From positions 1 through 8,975 of the forward strand of contig CAJKLB010000059.1 in assembly GCA_905200615.1 (NCBI GenBank): a DNA stretch of 8,975 nucleotides, in the 5' to 3' direction. The position numbers and the translations under genes were made by a program. Below the pieces are notes generated by a model. That model was not told the DNA's origin. It ran no database searches and saw only the letters and a list, made by a program, of their open reading frames with translations. Numbering within the stretch: the stretch's first letter is position 1; each line of letters begins with the position of its first letter. Shown here piece by piece: positions 1 to 6,404 of the stretch. The stretch comes from an uncultured Selenomonadales bacterium (lineage in GTDB: Bacteria; Bacillota; Clostridia; Christensenellales; QALW01).

Positions 1-3
1 CGA

Positions 4-36
4 CCTATCCGACACAATGGCCAAGTGCCGGATAGG
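4..36. repeat. Short inverted repeat at the left edge
   Basis: CCTATCCGACAC at 4-15 and GTGCCGGATAGG at 25-36 are complementary over 12 positions with one mismatch, separated by the 9-base AATGGCCAA, which itself contains TGGCCA. It lies at the 5' side of the transposase relic. A T-run follows only after about ten bases (49-54), so a terminator is not a clean reading. It could be a hairpin belonging to the insertion sequence or to a gene outside the window. Confidence 0.4.
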
Positions 37-461
37 AACGGCAAAATTTTTTACACTTCTATTACTTCTTTATCGCACATCAGTAAAAGGAAAGGGAATG
101 TCGCATACCGAGGACTTTTAGGGATAGAACGAATGAAATGCCGCGCTTTCAACCTTTCGGAAAAACTACGGAGATTGGAAGGAACGGATATATTTGAGCG
201 AATCTTTAAAAGAATCCCTGAGGAACGGATAAAGAATCGGTTGGTCAAGCCAAAGGAAATCTTTGCGGGTGTGGCGCGAGGCAAGGCGCATGCTGACAGC
301 AAAAAGTTCAGGAAAGAAATCATAAGGAGATTTTTCGATACAGCGAAAGAGCAGAACGGCTTCAGATATATGCAGAGGATAGGCAAGACAAAAATGGAAA
401 GGGAGTCTTGCTTATTTTTATATGCCTGAATGTTAAAAAGTTAGCGAAAATACTACAATGA
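25..461 (+). pseudogene. Degenerate IS1182-type transposase remnant
   Basis: Pieces of an IS1182-family transposase can be read in order but in different frames. Frame 1 from about position 97 reads GNVAYRGLLGIE, matching the family's NVAYRWFLGLE block. Frame 2 near 146-169 reads STFRKNY, matching FSTFGKNY. Frame 1 near 181-210 reads GTDIFERIFKRI, matching GTDIFEKIFYRI. Frame 1 near 310-395 reads FFDTAKEQNGFRYMQR, matching the C-terminal FADAKEKHGFRYTRxRG block. Frame 3 from about 405 reads VLLIFICLNVKKLAKIL and stops at 459-461, the usual C-terminal end. At least two frameshifts are therefore present. About 135 codons remain of a usual 450-550, because most of the region between FIDxTHIKANANKK and the C-terminal block is gone. 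The expected catalytic aspartate after the VF/IF strand is replaced: EIFAGVARGKAHADSKK. It cannot be active. The family was recognised from memory of its motifs; the 5' boundary is uncertain and the remnant may extend beyond the left edge. Confidence 0.72.
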
Positions 462-640
462 AGAGATGAAAATGGATTTATATTGAGTGATTTTCAAGAG
501 ATTATAAATTCTTTCAAAAATGTAAATTTTACAATAAGAAAAGCAGGTTGTTTCGCTTGAAATAACCTGCTTGTTTACCGTCTGAGTAATGAAAGCGCGA
601 AAGCGCAGCATCCCTTTTTTATAAAAATAAATAGAATGTT
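462..640. other. Non-coding gap between transposase relic and purB
   Basis: No credible gene is seen here. The first part (462-540) is AT-rich, the centre holds the 541-572 hairpin, and the remainder contains TTTACCGTCTGAG at 574-586, which resembles the end sequences that follow transposase hairpins in IS1182-type elements. A smaller GCGC-GAAA-GCGC hairpin lies at about 595-606. The minus-strand reading frame at 453-644 has no recognisable protein character and is most likely chance. Confidence 0.5.
541..572 (-). terminator. Strong hairpin, likely purB terminator and IS right-end structure
   Basis: The arms 541-554 and 559-572 pair over 14 positions (9 perfect pairs, one G-T, then 4 perfect pairs) around the tetraloop GCTT. 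On the minus strand the stem is followed directly by TTCTTATTGT, giving a Rho-independent terminator about 70 bases after the purB stop. On the plus strand the same hairpin lies about 80 bases after the transposase relic's stop. Insertion sequences of this type often carry such a hairpin at their right end, so purB may be using a terminator supplied by the relic. Confidence 0.7.
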
Positions 641-2071
641 TCAAACGGTGATGTTAATTTCCGTGCCAATAAATTCCTTGTTGTTTTCCAGCAGCGGATA
701 TACATAAGCACTTAAAAATTCCTCGGTCTGTTCCGGGGCTCGGCCTACAAACAGCATCGGATCGGTAAGCTGTTCCAGATCCTCCTTTTCTATACCAAAG
801 CTTTTATCTGCCAGAATCAGTTCCAATAGATTGTTTTCACGTCCGTATGTTTTTACGTTCTTTGCTACTTCAACGGAATACTGCCGGATACGCTCATGCA
901 GCTGCTGCCGGTCTCCGCCGTTTTTTACTCCGTGCATCAGAATATTTTCGGTAGCCATAAACGGAAGTTCTTCGCGCAAATGTTTCTCCATGACTTTGGG
1001 ATATACCGTGCCGCCGGTAATAATATTGATATAGAGCGAAAGAATTGCGTCTACGGCTAAAAATGCCTCCGGAATACTTATGCGTCGGTTTGCCGAATCA
1101 TCCAGCGTGCGTTCAAACCATTGCGTAGCCGCGGTAATGGCGGGGTTAAGAACGTCTACCATTACATATCGGGCAAGAGAGGCAATGCGCTCGGAACGCA
1201 TGGGATTTCGCTTGTATGCCATGGCGGAAGAACCAATTTGTTTCGCTTCAAAGGGTTCGTCAAATTCCTTTAAATGAGAGAGAAGGCGAATATCGTTTGA
1301 AAATTTTGCTGCGCTCTGCGCGATTCCGGAGAGACAGGAGAGAATATTGTAATCCACTTTACGTGTATACGTTTGCCCGGAAACCGGCATTGTCGCGTCA
1401 AAACCCATTTTTTGCGCAATGAATACCTCTAATTGTTTCACTTTTTCGTGATCGCCGTCAAAAAGCGCCAGAAAACTTGCTCCGGTTCCGGTGGTTCCCT
1501 TGCAGCCTAACAGTTTGAGAGAGGAAAGCTGAAAGTCCAGCTGTTCCAAGTCCAAGATAAGATCCTGCAGCCATAAAGTCGCGCGTTTTCCTACGGTAGT
1601 GGGTTGGGCCGCTTGAAAATGTGTATAGGCTAATGTGGGGGTATCTTTATACTTGCCCGCAAAATCTGCTATGGATTTTATGGCGGTGATCAATAATCTG
1701 CGAATTTGCTTTAATCCGTCGCGCATTTGTATGATATCGGTGTTATCGCCTACATAGCAGCTGGTCGCGCCAAGATGGATAATCGGCATGGCTTTGGGGC
1801 AGGCGGCACCGAAGGTGTGAACATGCGCCATTACATCGTGCCGCAGTTCCTTTTCAAATTTCTGAGCCAGAGCGTAATCGATAGGATAGATGTTTGCCTT
1901 CATTTCATCAATTTGCTCCTGACGGATATCAATGCCCAGTTCTTTTTCTGCTTCCGCCAGTGCTATCCATAGCTTGCGCCATGTGGAAAACTTGGTGTCG
2001 TTTGAAAAAATTCTTTTCATGGTATCGGAAGCATATCGGGTGCAAAGCGGATTTTCATAAAACTCGTTCAT
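641..2071 (-). CDS. purB: Adenylosuccinate lyase (PurB)
   Basis: This 476-residue cytoplasmic enzyme of the fumarase/aspartase superfamily releases fumarate from two substrates: SAICAR, giving AICAR in purine synthesis, and adenylosuccinate, giving AMP. The superfamily signature SSAMAYKRNP is at residues 281-290 and includes the mobile-loop serine that acts as catalytic base. The histidine of THFQAAQPTT (H151) is the likely general acid, and HDVMAHVHTFG (78-88) and GATSCYVGDNTD (101-112) are further active-site segments. Length and motifs fit the 475-residue type found in Clostridia, Bacteroidota and eukaryotes. The start at 2071 is chosen because AGGAG lies seven bases upstream and the protein then begins MNEFYENPLCTRYAS, the family N-terminus. 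An in-frame ATG at 2146 would overlap the promoter. The gene stands alone, not in a pur cluster, with its own promoter and a hairpin terminator at 541-572. Confidence 0.97.
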   Translation of the reverse strand: MNEFYENPLCTRYASDTMKRIFSNDTKFSTWRKLWIALAEAEKELGIDIRQEQIDEMKANIYPIDYALAQKFEKELRHDVMAHVHTFGAACPKAMPIIHLGATSCYVGDNTDIIQMRDGLKQIRRLLITAIKSIADFAGKYKDTPTLAYTHFQAAQPTTVGKRATLWLQDLILDLEQLDFQLSSLKLLGCKGTTGTGASFLALFDGDHEKVKQLEVFIAQKMGFDATMPVSGQTYTRKVDYNILSCLSGIAQSAAKFSNDIRLLSHLKEFDEPFEAKQIGSSAMAYKRNPMRSERIASLARYVMVDVLNPAITAATQWFERTLDDSANRRISIPEAFLAVDAILSLYINIITGGTVYPKVMEKHLREELPFMATENILMHGVKNGGDRQQLHERIRQYSVEVAKNVKTYGRENNLLELILADKSFGIEKEDLEQLTDPMLFVGRAPEQTEEFLSAYVYPLLENNKEFIGTEINITV

Positions 2072-2117
2072 ATATTTCTCCTGTTTCCCTGATGCGGCAA
2101 ACGCAAAATTTTTATTT

Positions 2118-2146
2118 ATTATAGCATAATCACGAAAAAAAGTCAT
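2118..2146 (-). promoter_or_regulatory. Extended -10 promoter for purB
   Basis: Read on the minus strand, there is a perfect TATAAT (2123-2118) preceded by TGC, an extended -10, and a 17-base spacer from ATGACT (2146-2141), a 4-of-6 match to TTGACA. Transcription would start about 40 bases before the purB ATG. I saw no clear PurR box or riboswitch in the short leader. Confidence 0.75.
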
Positions 2147-2166
2147 ACGATATTCGGCACAAGAAA

Positions 2167-2187
2167 GGAAAAATTTCGGATTTTTCC
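2167..2187 (-). terminator. Weak AT-rich hairpin, possible lacZ terminator
   Basis: GGAAAAAT at 2167-2174 pairs perfectly with ATTTTTCC at 2180-2187 around a 5-base loop. On the minus strand the stem is followed by TTTCTTGT. It lies about 75 bases after the lacZ stop and just upstream of the purB promoter. The stem has only two GC pairs, so termination strength is doubtful. The perfect palindrome AATCGCGATT at 2232-2241 lies between it and lacZ. Confidence 0.4.
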
Positions 2188-2261
2188 TGATGTTTGGTTA
2201 AAAACTTTTTTTCTTTCCGTAATTTGTTATAATCGCGATTTTTTTTCCGGATCTTATATGG

Positions 2262-5200
2262 TTACAGTTCCCGCCGTCCTTCTACGCTGCGGCATTCGAT
2301 TACCTCTCGTTCTTCTTCAATTTTTGGGCGGATGTAGACATCCGTCAGCTTTTGGGTTTTGGGGCCGAAATCAATATTTTGATATACGGCTTCCTGCGTA
2401 CATTCTCCGTTTAAGGCGAATACAAACTGAAAATCATGCGGTTCAAAATCATATTCTTTTTCCGGATTCGGTCCGCAGGAAAAGCTGCCCAGCGCGCGCA
2501 TCCGATAATCAATATAAAGATAATTTTTTTGGTCTTCCTTCAGTTCGCTGGGATGACGCGCCGCCCGCAGATTATCCAGTTTCCAGGGGTGATAGGAAAA
2601 GGAAAAGGTATCATTTCCGTAAACGGTAAATGTGCCTGAGGAGCCCGGAATCTGCAAAAAGCGCGTATCGGTGCGCGTTCCGGTTTCCTGCGGAACGTCA
2701 TAAGCAAAATTCAGCTTTTGCAGAGGCCTTTCATAAATCCCCACCGGCGCGGCGCCTAAGGCGTCAGTGTAATTTTGCTCAGGACCGCGGCCGAACCAGC
2801 GAACAGAGGCAAAATCTTTTGTTAAAGGAAAACAAACGCCGAAACGCGGCAGACGAGGAGTCATGGTTTCATCTTTGCCGATAGAGCCGTATTCTAGCAT
2901 CATCGGCATTTGTCCGTAAGGCTTTACCGTAAGGCTCACACGCAGCAATCCGTTATGAGAAACCGTGTAAACAGCTTCTATGGTAAAACCGGTAAAGCAA
3001 TGATCTGCGGTAAGAATTCCGTTTACTTTTATACTTACCTGCGTATCGTCCTGCTTTACCGATGTCGTCTGGGTAAAAAAGCGCATTTTATGCAGCCGCT
3101 GCTGCTCCCAGCTCTTGATCCAGCGGGGATATAGGCCTACGATACCGTCGTTATCGGTTTCGGCACGGTAAACCACAAATTGCATGGGCTGATCAAAATA
3201 AGTGACGCCGTCCTTTTGATAAAAAACCGGAACACCGTTTTTCCATTCGATTTTGAATTGATCGTTGAAAACAGTTACGGTATCTTGTTCTTGCTGGCAT
3301 ACGGCTTTTTGTTTTGCACAAGCAAGCGGCACCTTTTTTTGGGTAGCCGGCAGAACAAATTGTTTGAGAGCAACTATGTTTTCTCCTTCTATGGCTCGCA
3401 GCGTTAAAAAACAGTTGTATCCGGAATAAGTAAGGGGAAGAGCCATGGTTTCTTTGCCGCGCGGAGCAACGGCAGGCATGGAAAGACGGATTTTTTGGCA
3501 GACTTTTGCGTCGCATAGAATTTCCGCTTCCAAACGCAGGGAGGAAAGATCTGTGAAATCACGAGTATTGTGAATGGTTAAAATACCGTTTTCATAGGAA
3601 AAGCGCACCGGAGCATAGACGTATTTGAGCTCTTCAAAGGTAGGCTTGGGGGTACCGTTGGAGGTAAGAAAGCCGTCTAATGTAAAGTTGGACCAATGAT
3701 TATCATCATGAAAATCTCCGCCGTAAAGGTAATCGGCAACACCGTTCTTATTTTCACGGCGCATGCCATGACTGCGAAATTCCCATACGTAGCCTCCGGC
3801 AAATTCCGGATTATTTATTACAAAATCCCACAAATGCTCCAGGTTCCCCGGCCCGTTTCCCATGGCGTGGGCATATTCAATTAAAAGAATCGGTTGTGGT
3901 TTTCCTTTTCCGGCGGCCAAAGTCTTTTCCAATCGGTAAAGGTTTGGATATCCGCAGCCGATAAACGCTTGATCGGCACTGTTGAGCGCGTGATACTGCA
4001 CCGGTTTGGAATCTTTTCGCGCGCGCAGATATTCGGCGCAGGCTTCGGCGTTCTGTCCCGCTCCGATTTCATTGCCCACGGACCATATTACGATGCAGGT
4101 TTCATTTTTATCCCGTTCAGCCATACGTACAGTGCGGTCCATAAAGGCGGGAAGCCATTGTTCGCTTTTGTTTAAAAGTCCCTGATCTCCGGTAATTCCG
4201 CATCCGTGACTTTCCAGATCTCCTTCGTCCATAACGTAAAAACCTAATTCCGAAGCGTATTCATAAAAAGCCGGATTATTGGGATAGTGGGAACACCGGA
4301 TGGCGTTGATATTGGAGGATTTAAGCAGCTGAAGATCACGGAGGATCTGCTCTTTTGTTACGGCGCGTCCGTTGCGGCAGTCATTTTCATGCCGATTGAT
4401 TCCTTTAAGCAAAACAGGACTGCCGTTGATGCAGAACGCCTGATTTTTGATTTCGCTTGTGCGGAATCCTACGCGTTTGCTGTGCGTTTCCGTTACGCGG
4501 TCATAGTGAAGAATTTCTATGGTAAAATCATAGAGAAAAGGCGTTTCGGCCGTCCAAAGGGAAAGTCCCTCGGACGTAAAGGCGCAGGAGGCTGTTTTTT
4601 CTGTAAAAGGAACGGTGATGCTGTGTCCGTTTAGCGTAAAACGGGCATGGGTGTTTTCTGTCGCCTCGAATAAGGCAGCCGTGCAGGTAAGCGTATGGGT
4701 ATCGGTGATGAGTTCATAATCCCACAGACCGGTTTGCGGAGAAAAGAGGATATAAACGTCGCGGAAGATGCCGCTTGCCAGCAGCATATCCTGATTTTCC
4801 AGATAAGAGGCGTCCGAATAAGTATACACCTTTACCGCAAGGGTATTTTCTCCTTTTTTTAGAAGAGGGGAAATATCAAATTCCGCAGGAAGGCGGCTTC
4901 CTTTCGAAAAACCGGCGAAACAGCCATTGATAAAAACGTAAAACGCGTTATCGACTCCTTCAAAGTGGAGAATGGCGCGCTTGGCTTCTGTTTCAATAAA
5001 AAAAGTACGCCGATAGCAGCCCACCGGATTCAGCCGGCAGATATAAGGCGGAAAAAAGGGAAAGGGATATTCTACATTGGGGTAGGTAGGCTCACCGTAG
5101 CCGCGGAACTGCCACATGGAGGGAACGTCTAAAATATCCCAGCCGGAATCGTCAAAATCCGGTAACTCAAAGCCTTGAGGGGCGTCATCGCTGAAGAGTG

Positions 5201-5405
5201 CAAAGCGATAATCTCCGTTTAAAGAGAGCAGTCGGTCGGATTCCTCTTTGTTTTGATAATATACGCCTTTTTTTTGTGCGGGAATCAGCGTTGCCCGTGC
5301 AGGCAGCCGATTTTTGTGGAGAATGGAGGGATCGCAAAGTTCTTTGGGTGAATTCAGAGGCAGGGAAAGATCGGAAGGAAAAGGTTGATTTTTTAATAAA
5401 CGCAT
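2262..5405 (-). CDS. lacZ: Beta-galactosidase, glycoside hydrolase family 2 (LacZ type)
   Basis: This 1047-residue enzyme should hydrolyse terminal beta-galactosides such as lactose with retention of configuration. There is no signal peptide, so it is cytoplasmic. Domains in order: GH2 sugar-binding jelly roll (about 45-220), Ig-like domain (about 222-318), TIM barrel (about 320-600), second Ig-like domain (about 600-690), and the LacZ small-chain domain (about 715-1015). The acid/base is E446 in WSVGNEIGAG and the nucleophile is E510 in LLIEYAHAMGN. Supporting motifs are GINRHEND (335-342), RCSHYPNNPAFYE (370-382), DEGDLESHG (393-401), GGYVWEF (537-543), YGGDF (561-565), AETDNDG (748-754) and WFGRGPEQNY (870-879). 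Where E. coli has the W999 loop, this protein has SFSCGPN. A charged tail of about 35 residues follows the usual end. An AGAGGA ribosome binding site precedes the ATG. It is transcribed away from an AraC regulator, which probably controls it. The exact galactoside cannot be read from sequence. Confidence 0.95.
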   Translation of the reverse strand: MRLLKNQPFPSDLSLPLNSPKELCDPSILHKNRLPARATLIPAQKKGVYYQNKEESDRLLSLNGDYRFALFSDDAPQGFELPDFDDSGWDILDVPSMWQFRGYGEPTYPNVEYPFPFFPPYICRLNPVGCYRRTFFIETEAKRAILHFEGVDNAFYVFINGCFAGFSKGSRLPAEFDISPLLKKGENTLAVKVYTYSDASYLENQDMLLASGIFRDVYILFSPQTGLWDYELITDTHTLTCTAALFEATENTHARFTLNGHSITVPFTEKTASCAFTSEGLSLWTAETPFLYDFTIEILHYDRVTETHSKRVGFRTSEIKNQAFCINGSPVLLKGINRHENDCRNGRAVTKEQILRDLQLLKSSNINAIRCSHYPNNPAFYEYASELGFYVMDEGDLESHGCGITGDQGLLNKSEQWLPAFMDRTVRMAERDKNETCIVIWSVGNEIGAGQNAEACAEYLRARKDSKPVQYHALNSADQAFIGCGYPNLYRLEKTLAAGKGKPQPILLIEYAHAMGNGPGNLEHLWDFVINNPEFAGGYVWEFRSHGMRRENKNGVADYLYGGDFHDDNHWSNFTLDGFLTSNGTPKPTFEELKYVYAPVRFSYENGILTIHNTRDFTDLSSLRLEAEILCDAKVCQKIRLSMPAVAPRGKETMALPLTYSGYNCFLTLRAIEGENIVALKQFVLPATQKKVPLACAKQKAVCQQEQDTVTVFNDQFKIEWKNGVPVFYQKDGVTYFDQPMQFVVYRAETDNDGIVGLYPRWIKSWEQQRLHKMRFFTQTTSVKQDDTQVSIKVNGILTADHCFTGFTIEAVYTVSHNGLLRVSLTVKPYGQMPMMLEYGSIGKDETMTPRLPRFGVCFPLTKDFASVRWFGRGPEQNYTDALGAAPVGIYERPLQKLNFAYDVPQETGTRTDTRFLQIPGSSGTFTVYGNDTFSFSYHPWKLDNLRAARHPSELKEDQKNYLYIDYRMRALGSFSCGPNPEKEYDFEPHDFQFVFALNGECTQEAVYQNIDFGPKTQKLTDVYIRPKIEEEREVIECRSVEGRREL

Positions 5406-5534
5406 AATACTATCCTCTTTTTATGTGAATTTTTTCTTTACTGTAGCATAAAAAACATAAAAAATGTATTGCTTTAGCGCATAAAAATATGGTAAAATCG
5501 TATGACATGATTTCTCTTTGCAAGGAGGAAAAAA
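5406..5534. promoter_or_regulatory. Divergent lacZ/araC control region with CATAAAAA repeats
   Basis: The octamer CATAAAAA occurs three times in the same orientation, at 5447-5454, 5456-5463 and 5480-5487. The first and third are 33 bases apart, about three helical turns, and both extend to GCATAAA. ACATAAAAAATGT at 5455-5467 is also a small dyad. AraC-family proteins usually bind direct repeats, so these are candidate operator half-sites. For lacZ (minus strand) the best -10 I see is TGC-TACAGT at about 5446-5438, with no good -35. That would fit an activator-dependent promoter. The AT-rich background makes repeat calls cautious. Confidence 0.45.
5469..5498 (+). promoter_or_regulatory. Candidate promoter for the AraC regulator
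   Basis: TTGCTT (5469-5474), an 18-base spacer, then TAAAAT (5493-5498) preceded by TGG, an extended -10. The start of transcription would be about 30 bases before the GTG start codon. The CATAAAAA repeat at 5480-5487 lies inside the spacer, so binding there could cause autorepression. Confidence 0.55.
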
Positions 5535-6293
5535 GTGAAAATTCTGCAATACGGACGTGAGGAATGCGATAAAAATAAAAAACGGACACGGTTGATTGCT
5601 GAGGTTGATATGATACATTTTATTGAAAGCGGACGCGGATTTTTCAATAATCAGGTTCTTTGCGCGGGACAGGGGTTCCTTTGCCGGCGTGACTGTCTGT
5701 GCGATTATATTCCCGATAAAAACGATCCGTGGACATATATATGGATCAATCCCTTTGGCGAAGACGCGCGGCAGATAATCGATCATCTTCCCATTGGGGA
5801 GGACGGCGTTTTTTCCTGGAATATCGCCCAGGAACTTCCTTCCTTACAGCAGCTGTGTCAGGTACCGCTCTATCAGCGAGGCACTGCGGAAGAATATCGA
5901 TGCATCAGCCTTTTTTACCGCTTTGCCGCGGCTATGTATGAAAAAAAGGAAAAGGGGTTTTCTCCTAAAAATGATTATGTAGAGAGGGCTAAACTCTTTT
6001 TGCAAACGCACTATGCTTATGGTGTGACCATTGAAGAGACCGCCGAAGCGCTGCATCTTTCCAGAGCGTATCTTCGAAATTTGTTTTGCGCGCAGGAGGG
6101 AATTTCCCCGCAGGCATATCTGATGAAGCTGCGTATGGAGCGCGCCGAAGCACTGCTTCGGGGAGATTACAGCATTACGCAGATTTCTTATGCGGTTGGC
6201 TATAACGATGTGCTGCAGTTTTCAAGAATTTTTATGAAATACCATGGCGTTTCCCCCACAAAATACCGAAAAGCTTTTTTAGCTGCACAGTAA
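5535..6293 (+). CDS. AraC-family transcriptional regulator of sugar metabolism
   Basis: This 252-residue protein has a cupin-like ligand-sensing N-terminus and a C-terminal double helix-turn-helix. The sensing half (about 20-85) shows MIHFIESGRGFF, GQGFLCRRDC and DPWTYIWINPFG; the last is typical of Bacillota AraC regulators of carbohydrate genes. The DNA-binding half shows TIEETAEALHLSRAYLRNLF (165-184, helix-turn-helix 1) and SITQISYAVGYNDVLQFSRIF (from 213, helix-turn-helix 2), ending in HGVSPTKYRK, the family signature. The start is a GTG preceded six bases away by AAGGAGG; no in-frame upstream ATG has a comparable site. It is divergent from lacZ across 129 bp, so activation of lacZ in response to a sugar is the simplest role. 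The ligand is unknown. Whether it also controls the flavoprotein gene downstream is open, since that gene has its own strong promoter. Confidence 0.92.
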   Translation: MKILQYGREECDKNKKRTRLIAEVDMIHFIESGRGFFNNQVLCAGQGFLCRRDCLCDYIPDKNDPWTYIWINPFGEDARQIIDHLPIGEDGVFSWNIAQELPSLQQLCQVPLYQRGTAEEYRCISLFYRFAAAMYEKKEKGFSPKNDYVERAKLFLQTHYAYGVTIEETAEALHLSRAYLRNLFCAQEGISPQAYLMKLRMERAEALLRGDYSITQISYAVGYNDVLQFSRIFMKYHGVSPTKYRKAFLAAQ

Positions 6294-6303
6294 AAAGTAT
6301 GAA

Positions 6304-6332
6304 TTGACTTTACGATTAGGCGGGGATATAAT
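6304..6332 (+). promoter_or_regulatory. Consensus-like promoter for the flavoprotein gene
   Basis: TTGACT (6304-6309) and a perfect TATAAT (6327-6332) are separated by exactly 17 bases. It begins 11 bases after the araC stop codon, so the flavoprotein gene is likely transcribed independently as well as by any read-through. The predicted leader is about 65 bases. Confidence 0.82.
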
Positions 6333-6349
6333 AAAAATGAAGGGAAAAT

Positions 6350-6391
6350 AATTCAAATAAATATATGCGCATTTATGCATAATATAGAATT
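6350..6391 (+). promoter_or_regulatory. Dyad-rich leader next to the ribosome binding site
   Basis: AATTC (6350-6354) and GAATT (6387-6391) bracket two small palindromes, ATGCGCAT (6365-6372) and ATGCAT (6375-6380), ending just before the AGGAGG at 6393-6398. The segment also contains TTTATGC at 6372-6378. It could be an operator downstream of the promoter or a weak RNA hairpin affecting translation. It does not match any riboswitch I recognise. Confidence 0.3.
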
Positions 6392-6404
6392 TAGGAGGAA
6401 TATC

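Noticed and set aside
594..608. GCGC-GAAA-GCGC mini hairpin
   Set aside because: The stem is only four pairs and the T-run at 614-619 is several bases away, so I do not call it a separate terminator.
453..644. A 63-codon minus-strand frame after purB
   Set aside because: It runs through the strong hairpin, has no ribosome binding site, and its composition is that of random AT-rich DNA.
2072..2146. A longer purB starting at 2146
   Set aside because: The extra 25 residues overlap the -10 and -35 elements and are not part of the family; the AGGAG and the family N-terminus support 2071.
2228..2233. Plus-strand TATAAT in the purB-lacZ gap
   Set aside because: There is no -35 at a usable distance and no plus-strand gene follows, since both flanking genes run on the minus strand.
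6375..6404. Upstream ATG for the flavoprotein
   Set aside because: It lies before the AGGAGG site, which points to 6405, and adds residues outside the fold.
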